Made by a program: the position numbers and the translations under genes. A model generated the notes under the pieces. That model worked only from the letters and a program-made list of their open reading frames with translations. It was not told where the DNA came from and did no database searches. DNA of 64,000 nucleotides from Candidatus Avoscillospira avistercoris (lineage in GTDB: Bacteria; Bacillota; Clostridia; Oscillospirales; Oscillospiraceae). Of the stretch, positions 32,036-40,411 are shown in pieces (within the stretch, counting starts at the first letter, position 1; every line of letters begins with the position of its first letter). The DNA lies in the NCBI GenBank assembly GCA_018716875.1, contig DVJJ01000118.1, positions 1 through 64,000 on the forward strand, given 5' to 3'.

Positions 32036-32550
32036 GGGAGTTCTCCTTTCCGGCAGAGGGGGATACCGCAGACCACCTCAAAGACGTGGTCGAAGCGGGC
32101 CGCCATATGGCGGTTCAGGGCGGCCAGCAGGTTGAGATAGGCCGTGGTGGAATCGTCGTAGGTGCGGCCATCGGAAAAAACGTCGTTGGTGACCACCACC
32201 AGATGGTCACACTGACCGATGAGGGATTCCAGCCCCCGCCGGACGGCAGGAAGGGGGTCGTCCACCTTCTGGGAGCCAAACAGCACGTTGGCCGTCAGAT
32301 TGCCCATGCACTCCAGCAGCACCGTACCCCGCTCAGGCAGGGTGAGGGATTGGAGGTCGCCGTAGTGCTCTACAGTCTCAAAGCCCAGATGTGCCCGCTG
32401 GCGGCGGTGCTTTTCAATGCGGGCGCGGCATTCGGCGTCCCACGGCTCCATGGTGGCGATGTAGTATCGCGGCCCGGGCAGCCGGGAGACGATGGATTCG
32501 GCAAAGGTGCTTTTGCCGCTGGCGCTGCCGCCGATGACAAGATACGTCAT
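32032..32550 (-). CDS. cobU: Adenosylcobinamide kinase / AdoCbi-phosphate guanylyltransferase CobU
   Basis: A 172-residue protein. VIGGSASGKSTFAESIV holds the P-loop, IATMEPWDAECRARIEKHRR holds the conserved catalytic region with His, and TVLLECMGNLTANVLFG and VVVTNDVFSDGRTYDDSTTA complete the CobU fold. It phosphorylates adenosylcobinamide and transfers GMP. A GGGAGG site precedes the ATG. It is the first gene after hairpin element E within the cobalamin locus. Confidence 0.92.
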   Translation of the reverse strand: MTYLVIGGSASGKSTFAESIVSRLPGPRYYIATMEPWDAECRARIEKHRRQRAHLGFETVEHYGDLQSLTLPERGTVLLECMGNLTANVLFGSQKVDDPLPAVRRGLESLIGQCDHLVVVTNDVFSDGRTYDDSTTAYLNLLAALNRHMAARFDHVFEVVCGIPLCRKGELP

Positions 32551-32619
32551 GAGGAACCTCCCATCCGGAGAAATGGAATAACCATGTGATACGGCCCAAA
32601 TCGTTGCTTAGAACCCAAA

Positions 32620-32856
32620 ATTTAAAAGTTTTACTCAATTTTTTTCAAAAAATTGCAGGGGTCCAGGGGGCAGCGCCCCCGGTCGCGCCTCGCAAGGCGC
32701 GAAATACCCGCCCGCCGCAGCGGACGAAACACCCGCGCCGCGCACGGCGCGAAATCCCCTGTCGTCCCAAAGCGCCATCCGCAGATGGCGCAATCCCCCG
32801 GCCGCAGGCCATGGTATCTGCCGCCGCCCTAGGGGGCGGACGGCAGGGGCCATACC
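32620..32856. repeat. Dispersed multi-hairpin element, copy E, inside the cobalamin locus
   Basis: In the plus-strand reading it runs AAAAGTTTTACTC, AATTTTTTTCAAAAAATT, GGGGGCAGCGCCCCC, GCGCCTCGCAAGGCGC, CGCCCGCCGCAGCGGACG, GCGCCGCGCACGGCGC, GCGCCATCCGCAGATGGCGC, a GGCC module and a terminal hairpin (CCGCCGCCCT and AGGGGGCGG). It begins six bases after the cobT stop and separates cobT from cobU. The first line of the 32551-32861 gap (32551-32619) shows no promoter I can support. Confidence 0.88.
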
Positions 32857-32861
32857 GCTAT

Positions 32862-33920
32862 TTACGACAGGGGTTGATACGCCTCGATGTTGGTGGCCTC
32901 GAAGGTGGTCATCTCATTGAACACAGCCAGACCCATGTCCAGCAGGGGCATGGCGGCCACGGCGCCGGTGCCCTCGCCCAGCCGCATACCGGCGGTGATC
33001 ATGGGCTGTTTCTCCAGGGCTTCCAGCATCAGATGGCCCGCCGGTTCGGCGCTGACGTGGCTGGCAATGAGATAGCCGCCCACGGCGGGGCAGAGCCGTA
33101 CGGCAATCAGGGCTGAAACGGCGGAGATAAAGCCGTCCAGGACACAGGGGATATGGTGGACCGCTGCGCCGATGCACAGGCCCGCCATACCGGCAATATC
33201 AAAGCCGCCCACTTTTGCCAAAACATCAATGGGGTCGTTCTTGTCGGGCTGGTGGAGGGCAATGGCGTTTTGGATGACCTCAATTTTGTGGAGCACACCG
33301 GCTTTCGACAAGCCCGCGCCGGGGCCGGTCATCTCCACCGGGGGCCGCTCCAGCAGGACACTGGCTACGGCGCTGGAGGTGGTGGTGTTGCCGATGCCCA
33401 TTTCACCGGTAGCCAGCAAACCATAGCCCTGGGCTTTCAATTCCCCGGCCAGGGCAATGCCCGTTTCCAGACCGGCAATGGCCTGCTCCCGCGTCATGGC
33501 CCATTCCTGAGAAAAGTCCCTGGTACCGGCGGCAATGCGGCAGTTCCGCATCCGGGGATGGTCCACGGCGGTAATCATGCCCATATCCACGGGGAACACG
33601 TCGGCATGGGCGATTTTGGACATGTTGCAAACGCTGGTGTCACCCTTGCAGACATTGCCCGCCACAATGGCCGTGACTTCGCTGCCGCACTGGGTGATGC
33701 CCTGGGCCACCACGCCGTTGTCGGCGCAGAACATGACCACGGCCCGTTTCGCAATGTCCGGCGTCAGGGTGCCCTGGATGGCACACAGGTCCATGACGGC
33801 ATCCTCCAAAAGCCCCAGACTCCCCAGGGGTTTCGCCACGGCATTCCATTTTTCCAGCGCTTTTTGCCGCATGGCGGCGTCAATGGGCTGGATGGCTGCA
33901 AGGGCTTCGTTCAAAGTCAT
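32862..33920 (-). CDS. cobT: Nicotinate-nucleotide-dimethylbenzimidazole phosphoribosyltransferase CobT
   Basis: A 352-residue protein of the normal CobT length. MRQKALEKWNAVAKPLGSLG, VVMFCADNGVVAQGITQCGS and LATGEMGIGNTTTSSAVASV are the family's conserved blocks. It makes alpha-ribazole-5'-phosphate from nicotinate mononucleotide and a base. Its start lies 41 bases inside the end of cbiA. GAGAGGAG precedes the ATG. Hairpin element E follows its stop. Confidence 0.95.
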   Translation of the reverse strand: MTLNEALAAIQPIDAAMRQKALEKWNAVAKPLGSLGLLEDAVMDLCAIQGTLTPDIAKRAVVMFCADNGVVAQGITQCGSEVTAIVAGNVCKGDTSVCNMSKIAHADVFPVDMGMITAVDHPRMRNCRIAAGTRDFSQEWAMTREQAIAGLETGIALAGELKAQGYGLLATGEMGIGNTTTSSAVASVLLERPPVEMTGPGAGLSKAGVLHKIEVIQNAIALHQPDKNDPIDVLAKVGGFDIAGMAGLCIGAAVHHIPCVLDGFISAVSALIAVRLCPAVGGYLIASHVSAEPAGHLMLEALEKQPMITAGMRLGEGTGAVAAMPLLDMGLAVFNEMTTFEATNIEAYQPLS

Positions 33921-35280
33921 GTTTCTGCACTCCTCTCATGCGGCGCACAAACCGCCGCGCAAATTCCGGGTTGGCCGGGAAGTAAAGGTGGGGGAATCCG
34001 GCAAACAGCGTATTGGTGGCGTGGATGCACTCCCAGCCCCGGCCCGTGACGGGCTTTTCGGCGTGGAACTCCGCCCCGTTGCTGTCGGATTCAAAATAGT
34101 GGAACTCATGGGCGCGGATGGATTCTCCCGCACCGCAGAGCAGATTGTCTTGTTTGGCCGTCAGTGTCACATAGCCGAAGCGGCGCAGTTTTCCAGTGTT
34201 GCGGCATCCGCCGGGAAGAACGCCCACCATGGGAAACGTGCCGTCCTCACTGGTCATTTCCTCATGAAGATAGAGGAAGCCGCCGCACTCGGCAAAGGTG
34301 GGCAGACCCGCCCGAATGGCTTCGGCAATGCTCTCCCGCATGGAGCGGTTTTCGGAAAGCTGTTTCGTGTACAGCTCCGGATAACCGCCGCCCAGGTACA
34401 GGCCGTCGCAGGGGGGCAGCTCCGTATCAGTCAAAGGGGAAAATTCCACAATCTTCGCGCCAAGGGCCTGTAAAAGTCGGAAATTCTCCCGATAGTAGAA
34501 ACAAAACGCCTTGTCCTTGGCAACGGCCAGCACCGGGCCGTCGGTCCGTTCCGGTGTCGTTTCCGCTTCCTCCCAATGGAGAGGCGGGGCGGAGCGGGCC
34601 AAATTTAAAAGGGCTTCCAAATCCACGGTTTCCGTCAGAGTTTCTGCCAGAATCCGCAGCTTTTCCTGCAAATCCGCTACCTCCTGGGCTGTTACCAATC
34701 CCAGATGGCGGCTTTCCAATGCGCACTGGGGCAGGGCGGGCAGGTAGCCCAGAACGGGAATCCCGCACTCAGCGGCAATGGCTTTTTGGAGCATGGGAAA
34801 CTGCATGGCTGAGCAGCGGTTCAGCAGCACCGCCTGGATGCTGCTGGGCTTGCGGAACTCCAGAAAGCCCTTAATCTGAGCACAGAGGGACAGGGAGGTT
34901 CCTCGGGCGTCCAGCACCAGAATGACCGGCGTTTCCGTGGCGGTAGCCACATGATAGGCCGAGGCCCGGTCGGTGACGCCGCCGAGACCGTCATAATAGC
35001 CCATGACGCCCTCCAGAACGGCAATCTCGCAGCCGTCGGCGGACTGGGCCAGCAGATGGCGGGCCGTGTCTTCCGCCGTAAAGAACAAATCCAGATTGCA
35101 GCCTTTGGCCCCAATGACCTCGCTGTGGAACAGGGGGTCGATGTAGTCGGGACCGCATTTACAGGCGGCGGGGTGCACCCCACGGTTGACCAATGCTTGC
35201 AGCAGGCCGCAAACCACGGTGGTTTTGCCCGCGCCGCTTTTGGGGGCCGCCAGCAGGATACGGGGCAGCGTACGCTCCAT
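33880..35280 (-). CDS. cbiA: Cobyrinate a,c-diamide synthase CbiA
   Basis: A 466-residue protein with an N-terminal dethiobiotin-synthase-like ATPase domain (LLAAPKSGAGKTTVVCGLLQ, GPDYIDPLFH) and a C-terminal glutaminase domain whose nucleophile is in LPTFAECGGFLYLHE. It amidates the a and c side chains of cobyrinate, the first amidations. Its end overlaps cobT and its start overlaps cbiET by one base. Confidence 0.95.
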   Translation of the reverse strand: MERTLPRILLAAPKSGAGKTTVVCGLLQALVNRGVHPAACKCGPDYIDPLFHSEVIGAKGCNLDLFFTAEDTARHLLAQSADGCEIAVLEGVMGYYDGLGGVTDRASAYHVATATETPVILVLDARGTSLSLCAQIKGFLEFRKPSSIQAVLLNRCSAMQFPMLQKAIAAECGIPVLGYLPALPQCALESRHLGLVTAQEVADLQEKLRILAETLTETVDLEALLNLARSAPPLHWEEAETTPERTDGPVLAVAKDKAFCFYYRENFRLLQALGAKIVEFSPLTDTELPPCDGLYLGGGYPELYTKQLSENRSMRESIAEAIRAGLPTFAECGGFLYLHEEMTSEDGTFPMVGVLPGGCRNTGKLRRFGYVTLTAKQDNLLCGAGESIRAHEFHYFESDSNGAEFHAEKPVTGRGWECIHATNTLFAGFPHLYFPANPEFARRFVRRMRGVQKHDFERSPCSHPAH

Positions 35281-36476
35281 CAGCCCCGCCCCCTTGCCGA
35301 AATCAGCCAGATGGGATTCTGACCGGTCATCAGATGGTACGGTCCGGCCTTACGGCTCCGGGCCACGGAAATTTGGGAAATCTCAAAGTTTTCCCAACGG
35401 TTATCCCCCAAAAGGGAAATGGCCTTGGCAAGGGTTTCGGCGGCAATGGCGCTGACGCAGACCCGGACGTTGGGGTTGTTATCCAGCAGCAGTTGGAGCG
35501 TAGCCGCCAGGGAGCCGCCGGACCCGCCGAGAAAGGCCGCGTCGGCGGTGGGCAGGTCAATCAGAGCCTCGGGAGCCGTACCGGGAATCAGCCGCAGATT
35601 ATAGACGCCGAATTTTTCCCGGTTTTGTGCAATCAGGCCGCAGGCCTCGTCGTTGCGCTCGATGGCGTAGACCTGAACCGACGGATGGAGCAATGCCAGC
35701 TCCATGCTGACGGAGCCGGTACCGGCTCCCACGTCCCAGACCACCTCGCCGGGCTGCACATCCAGCAGACCGGCAATGGCGGCGCGGACCTCCCGCTTGG
35801 TCATGGGCACTTCGCCCCGCAAAAACCGGTCGTCGGGGATGCCGCCGCCTAAAATCGGATACGATTTGGGCACGGCGTCCACCCACACGGCGCTGAGGGT
35901 GTGGAAGTCCCGCTGGGACAGCTCCTCCGCCGTGCCGGTGACAGTGGTTTCATCGGGATAGGACAGCCGTTGGCCCACATGGAGCGTCACGCCGCCCAAT
36001 CCCGCCACCGTCAGCTGCAAGGCGATATCCCGTGCCGTGACGGTGCCGCCGGTGAGGAAAAAGGTTTCTCTGCCCTCCAGCACATGGGCCACGGCGTCAC
36101 AGTCGAGACCGTGGGCGCTGACCAGCTTCACGTCCTGCCAGGGGCGGCCCAGCTTGGCCGCCAAATACTGCACCGTCGTGATGCCGGGCAGCACCGTCAC
36201 GTCACAGCCGTCCAGCAGGGGCAGCAGCTTTTTGGTGCCGCTGTAAAAGCCCGTGTCGCCGCTCATGATGACGCAGGCGGGAAACGCCGTCAGGGCGGCG
36301 GCGATGTCCTTGGGATAGATGGCGGCGATTCTTTCACCGCCGCAGCCGTCGGGCAGGGAGTCCAGCAGCCGCTTGGCGCCAATGATGCGTTTGGCGCTTT
36401 GCAGGGCGTTCCAGGCCCCCACGGTCAACGTATCCACGTTGCCCATGCCCATGCCCACGATGGTAACGGTCTTCAT
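35280..36476 (-). CDS. cbiET: Precorrin-6Y / cobalt-precorrin-7 methyltransferase CbiE-CbiT fusion (CobL type)
   Basis: A 398-residue fusion. The N-terminal CbiE half begins TIVGMGMGNVDTLTVGAWNA and has VIMSGDTGFYSGTKKLLPLL. The C-terminal CbiT half has the SAM motif VVWDVGAGTGSVSMELALLH and a following ERNDEACGLIAQNREKFG. CbiE methylates C5 and CbiT methylates C15 with decarboxylation of the C12 acetate. Separate cbiE and cbiT genes are not present. Confidence 0.95.
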   Translation of the reverse strand: MKTVTIVGMGMGNVDTLTVGAWNALQSAKRIIGAKRLLDSLPDGCGGERIAAIYPKDIAAALTAFPACVIMSGDTGFYSGTKKLLPLLDGCDVTVLPGITTVQYLAAKLGRPWQDVKLVSAHGLDCDAVAHVLEGRETFFLTGGTVTARDIALQLTVAGLGGVTLHVGQRLSYPDETTVTGTAEELSQRDFHTLSAVWVDAVPKSYPILGGGIPDDRFLRGEVPMTKREVRAAIAGLLDVQPGEVVWDVGAGTGSVSMELALLHPSVQVYAIERNDEACGLIAQNREKFGVYNLRLIPGTAPEALIDLPTADAAFLGGSGGSLAATLQLLLDNNPNVRVCVSAIAAETLAKAISLLGDNRWENFEISQISVARSRKAGPYHLMTGQNPIWLISARGRG

Positions 36477-37210
36477 GCACGTGCCTCCAATCGCTTGAGA
36501 ATCTCTTCCATGGTGAAGCCGTCCTCTTTGGGACGGCGTACCAGAATGACGGCAACGCCGCAGCGCTGGGCGGCTTCCAGCTTTTCCGGAAAGCCGCCGG
36601 CCGCGCCGCCGTCCTTGGTAATCATGGAACGGATGTGGTACCGCTCCATGGCCGCCATGTTGGTTTCCAGAGAAAACGGCCCCTTGCCCGCCAAAATGTG
36701 GTCGTCGTCGAGACCGGCCTTATGGCAGTCGTTGAGGGACGATTCCAAAGGCAGCACACGGGCGTAAACCCGGCTCTGATAGTCGGGAATCACCGTATAG
36801 GCGGCAATCTCCTTGCTGCCGGTGGCGGCCAGAATGTTGCCTTCAGGAACCATCGTGCAGGCTTCGGCCACGGAGTCGGCGTACCGGCAGTCCGGATGCT
36901 CGCTTTCGGCCCGCAGGAGCCGCCAGAGGGTCAGACCGGTTTTTTCCGCCGCCGCCCGGATATTGGCGCTGACGGCCACGGCATACGGATGGGTGGCATC
37001 TACGGCCACGGTAAAGCCACCGCGCATCAGCGCTTCCATGGCGGTTTCGTCCAGCCGCCCGGCGTGGATGGCGATTCCATCGGCTTCCGGCACACACTCC
37101 GCGCCGTAGTCTGTGGCCACGCAGAGCGTCACCTGCCAGCCCAGGTTTACGGCGGCCAGGGCCAGCTCCCGGCCCTCCGTGGTGCCGCCGAAGAGCAGCA
37201 GCCGCTTCAC
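36473..37210 (-). CDS. cbiJ: Precorrin-6A / cobalt-precorrin-6A reductase CbiJ
   Basis: A 245-residue protein. LLFGGTTEGRELALAAVNLG at the N-terminus is the NAD(P)-binding signature of CobK/CbiJ, and VAVDATHPYAVAVSANIRAA is the conserved middle motif. It reduces the corrin macrocycle. It overlaps cbiET and cbiH by four bases, indicating coupling. Confidence 0.93.
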   Translation of the reverse strand: MKRLLLFGGTTEGRELALAAVNLGWQVTLCVATDYGAECVPEADGIAIHAGRLDETAMEALMRGGFTVAVDATHPYAVAVSANIRAAAEKTGLTLWRLLRAESEHPDCRYADSVAEACTMVPEGNILAATGSKEIAAYTVIPDYQSRVYARVLPLESSLNDCHKAGLDDDHILAGKGPFSLETNMAAMERYHIRSMITKDGGAAGGFPEKLEAAQRCGVAVILVRRPKEDGFTMEEILKRLEARA

Positions 37211-37941
37211 AGCTTGGCCTCGTAGCCGCGGGGCGTCACCATCTTGCCGCCGAGGTTCTGGGTCTTCTCATTGCCGATAAAGACGGTGCAGAACATATCC
37301 AGCTGCTCATTGCGCAGCTCGGCCAGGGTCATCAGCTTGGACTCCTGGCCCTCGCGGCCGATGTTGCGGACCCAGCCGCAGACGGTTTCCGGCTTCTTGG
37401 CCGTCAGCAGAATATCACAGGCTTTCTGGAGATAGTCGGCCCGCTTGTGGCTGGCGGGGTTGTAGAGGGCTACACAGAAGTCGGCCTCGGCGGCGGCTTT
37501 CAGCCGCTTTTCAATCAGTTCCCAGGGGGTCAGCAGGTCGCTGAGGGAGATGACACAGAAGTCATGGGACAGGGGCGCGCCCAGGACGGCCGCGCCGGAC
37601 AGGGCGGCGGTGACGCCGGGGACAATGACGATGTCCACGGGGGGATACTCCGCCGCCAGCTGATAAATCAGGCAGGCCATGCCGTATACACCGGCGTCGC
37701 CGGAGCAGACCATGGCCACGGTCTCACCGCCGGCGGCCCGCTCCAACGCCATGCGGCACCGGTCGATTTCCTTGCGCATGGGGGTGGTGAGAACAGGTTT
37801 GTCAGGGTACAGGGGGGCCACCAAATCCGTATAGACGGTGTAGCCGCAGAGGACGTCGGACTCCTCGAGGGCCGCCCGGGCCTGGGCCGTCATGGTGTCG
37901 GCACTGCCGGGACCGAGGCCCACTACAAACAGTTTTTTCAT
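37207..37941 (-). CDS. cbiH: Precorrin-3B / cobalt-factor III C17-methyltransferase CbiH
   Basis: A 244-residue tetrapyrrole methylase. MKKLFVVGLGPGSADTMTAQ gives the family G-x-G-x-G-x-x motif, AMVCSGDAGVYGMACLIYQL is the SAM-binding region, and VCGWVRNIGREGQESKLMTL is the C-terminal signature of CbiH/CobJ. It methylates C17 during ring contraction. It lacks the extra C-terminal iron-sulfur domain found in some homologues. The ATG at 37941 follows GGGAGG. Confidence 0.93.
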   Translation of the reverse strand: MKKLFVVGLGPGSADTMTAQARAALEESDVLCGYTVYTDLVAPLYPDKPVLTTPMRKEIDRCRMALERAAGGETVAMVCSGDAGVYGMACLIYQLAAEYPPVDIVIVPGVTAALSGAAVLGAPLSHDFCVISLSDLLTPWELIEKRLKAAAEADFCVALYNPASHKRADYLQKACDILLTAKKPETVCGWVRNIGREGQESKLMTLAELRNEQLDMFCTVFIGNEKTQNLGGKMVTPRGYEAKL

Positions 37942-38951
37942 GGATTTTCCTCCCATTGTATGGTCAGGTCCTTGAGGGCCATGGCCATGGTGACGCCGTT
38001 CCCGGCGTTTTTCTTCAAAATCAGTCGGCCGCCGCCGCTGCCCAAAACGGCGCTGCGTTCACAGACGTTGTCGGTGCCGGTGGTCTTTTGCACAAAGGCC
38101 GAGGCGGAAAAGTTGCCCTTGACGGCGTTGAGCTGGGCGGCGGAATAGGTGATGAGGGGCACTCCCAATTTTTCAGCCAATGCCAGCAGCGCCGGTTCCT
38201 CCGCCTTAAGGTCGATGGAGTAGAGACCGCAGACGGCGGCGGGGTCGATGCCCCCTTTGCGCAGCAGCATATGATACGCTTCCTCTAAGGCCTCCAGGGC
38301 GATATTTTTCCGGCAGCCCACGCCGACGCAGGCCACCGGGGGAATGAGAAACAGGGTGCTCTGGTTGGTCTTGGGCTTAATGGTGATGGCGGCGTCATAG
38401 GGTTTCTCGTGGACCAGCACCAGCCCTTCGGGGATGCGGCCCGCCGTGGGAAAATCGCAGCGGATGCGCACCGGTTTCCCCTCCAACAGCTGAGAGGACA
38501 CGGTTTTGATGCCCTGGGGATTTTCCAGTGTAAAGCCCTGGGCCTTGGCCCAGATGTCAATGGCAAAGACGCCGTGGTTATCGGTGGCGGTGGTAATCAC
38601 GGGGATGGCGTCGATAAGCTCCGCCACCCGCCGGGCCAGGGCGTTGGCCCCGCCCAGATGGCCGGACACCAGAGGAATGCAGAACCGGCCCCGGTCGTCC
38701 AGCACCAGCACCGCCGGGTCACACGTCTTGCTTTTTAAGAAGGGGGCCACGGCCCGGACGGCAATGCCGGTGGCGCCGATGTAGATGAGGGCGTCCCGGA
38801 CAGGGAAGTGCTCCTCGGTCCAGTGGCGGAAGCTGACCTTCTGCTCACCGGTGGCGGCGGCCAGGGAGACGGTGTCCCCCTCCAGAAGCCGCTGCAATCG
38901 CCGTCCCAACGCCAGACCCGCCTGGGTAAAGGCGATGGCCGCAATGTCCAT
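37938..38951 (-). CDS. cbiG: Cobalt-precorrin-5A hydrolase CbiG
   Basis: A 337-residue protein. IAFTQAGLALGRRLQRLLEG starts the N-terminal domain, LIYIGATGIAVRAVAPFLKS is the conserved central block, and the C-terminal domain reads VGVGCRKNIALEALEEAYHM and CGLYSIDLKAEEPALLALAE. It opens the lactone ring and releases acetaldehyde in the anaerobic pathway. It overlaps cbiF by one base and cbiH by four. Confidence 0.94.
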   Translation of the reverse strand: MDIAAIAFTQAGLALGRRLQRLLEGDTVSLAAATGEQKVSFRHWTEEHFPVRDALIYIGATGIAVRAVAPFLKSKTCDPAVLVLDDRGRFCIPLVSGHLGGANALARRVAELIDAIPVITTATDNHGVFAIDIWAKAQGFTLENPQGIKTVSSQLLEGKPVRIRCDFPTAGRIPEGLVLVHEKPYDAAITIKPKTNQSTLFLIPPVACVGVGCRKNIALEALEEAYHMLLRKGGIDPAAVCGLYSIDLKAEEPALLALAEKLGVPLITYSAAQLNAVKGNFSASAFVQKTTGTDNVCERSAVLGSGGGRLILKKNAGNGVTMAMALKDLTIQWEENP

Positions 38952-39709
38952 TACTTGCTGGCCTCCCGGAACTCGGTGGTAAAGGTGGGGTCGTACAGTT
39001 TGGACCGCTCATATTCATTGCCCAGGAAGCCGCCCACGGTGATGAGGGCCGTCTTGGTGATGCTGTTTTCTTTGGCCGTCTGCTCCAGCGTGCCGATGGT
39101 GCACCGGAACACCTTTTCATCGGGCCAGGTGGCCTTGTAGACAATGGCGGCGGGGGTGTCGGCGGTGTAGACGCCACCGGCCAGCAGCTCCTCCACCAGC
39201 TTGGGAATCAAGCCTGTGGACAAGAACAGCACCATGGTGCTGCCATGGCTGGCCAGCTTGTGCAATGCTTCCCGCTCGGGGACCGGCGTCCGGCCCGCCA
39301 TGCGGGTGATAATAACGGTCTGGCTCACATCGGGCAGGGTGTATTCGGCCTTGAGGGCGGAAGCCGCGCCGCAAAAGCTGGACACGCCGGGAGTCACGGC
39401 ATAGTCAATGCCCGCCTTGTCCAGTTCGTCCATCTGCTCCCGGATAGCCCCGTAGAGGCAGGGGTCGCCGGTGTGGAGCCGCACCACGGCTTTACCGGCC
39501 TGATGGGCGGGAATCATGACCTCCAGCACCTCTTCCAGCGTCATTTTGGCGCTGTCATAGATGGCACAGCCCTCCTTGGCGTAATCCAACAGCTGGGGAT
39601 TGACAAGGGAACCGGCGTACACAATAACGTCGGCCTGCTCCAGGAGCTTGGCGCCCCGGACCGTAATGAGATCGGCAGCGCCGCTGCCGGCTCCTACAAA
39701 GTGGATCAT
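38951..39709 (-). CDS. cbiF: Precorrin-4 / cobalt-precorrin-4 C11-methyltransferase CbiF
   Basis: A 252-residue tetrapyrrole methylase. IHFVGAGSGAADLITVRGAK is the N-terminal loop, AVVRLHTGDPCLYGAIREQM is the SAM-binding motif and VTPGVSSFCGAASALKAEYT the substrate region. It methylates C11. It follows cbiL by six bases. Confidence 0.95.
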   Translation of the reverse strand: MIHFVGAGSGAADLITVRGAKLLEQADVIVYAGSLVNPQLLDYAKEGCAIYDSAKMTLEEVLEVMIPAHQAGKAVVRLHTGDPCLYGAIREQMDELDKAGIDYAVTPGVSSFCGAASALKAEYTLPDVSQTVIITRMAGRTPVPEREALHKLASHGSTMVLFLSTGLIPKLVEELLAGGVYTADTPAAIVYKATWPDEKVFRCTIGTLEQTAKENSITKTALITVGGFLGNEYERSKLYDPTFTTEFREASK

Positions 39710-39715
39710 GTTCCG

Positions 39716-40411
39716 TTACTCCTTCACAATGATGGTGGTGAAATAGCTGATATCGTCGCTGGCGTCGTCCAGATTGTGGCAGACCTGCTCATTGGGCAGA
39801 CCGCAGTTCTGGACCAGACCGGTTTTCTCCTTGAGACCGGCGGCTTCGATGGCGGCCCGGACCTCCGGCATGGAGCGGCCCGTCTTCATCAGCACCTTGG
39901 TACCCTTGAGCTTTAGCGCTTCATCGGTGGGACCGCTGGAAGCGGGGAAGATGTGGACCGGCTGATGCATGGTGGTCAAGCTCTGGCCCAACGTGGCGGC
40001 CACGGCGCAAAAACTGGTGACGCCGGGAATCATGACCACAGGAAACCCGTCTTCTTCCAGCAGGTTCTTCACATAGGCAAAGGTGGAATATACCGACACG
40101 TCGCCCAGGTTCAAAAGGGCCACGTCCCGGCCCGCTTTCAGGTGGGCGGCCACGGCGTCGGCGGCGGCCCGGTGTCCGGCCCGGAGGGCGGCATGGTCCC
40201 GGGTCATGGGGAAGTCCAGGGGGAGAATTTCCTTACCGTTCAGGTCCACAGCTCCGGCGGCAATGTCCAGGGCCAGGGTCTTTTCGCCGGTGGTCTTGGG
40301 TGTGGCGATGACGGGACAGGCTTTGATGATGCGAACGGCTTTCAATGTCAGCAGCTCCGGGTCACCGGGGCCGACGCTGACGCCGTACAGGGTTCCATAG
40401 GTTGTGCTCAT
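39716..40411 (-). CDS. cbiL: Precorrin-2 / cobalt-factor II C20-methyltransferase CbiL
   Basis: A 231-residue tetrapyrrole methylase. LYGVSVGPGDPELLTLKAVR is the N-terminal motif, VALLNLGDVSVYSTFAYVKN the SAM-binding block and VMIPGVTSFCAVAATLGQSL the typical CbiL/CobI segment. It adds the first corrin-specific methyl group at C20. The ATG at 40411 overlaps the cbiD stop (ATGA). Confidence 0.95.
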   Translation of the reverse strand: MSTTYGTLYGVSVGPGDPELLTLKAVRIIKACPVIATPKTTGEKTLALDIAAGAVDLNGKEILPLDFPMTRDHAALRAGHRAAADAVAAHLKAGRDVALLNLGDVSVYSTFAYVKNLLEEDGFPVVMIPGVTSFCAVAATLGQSLTTMHQPVHIFPASSGPTDEALKLKGTKVLMKTGRSMPEVRAAIEAAGLKEKTGLVQNCGLPNEQVCHNLDDASDDISYFTTIIVKE

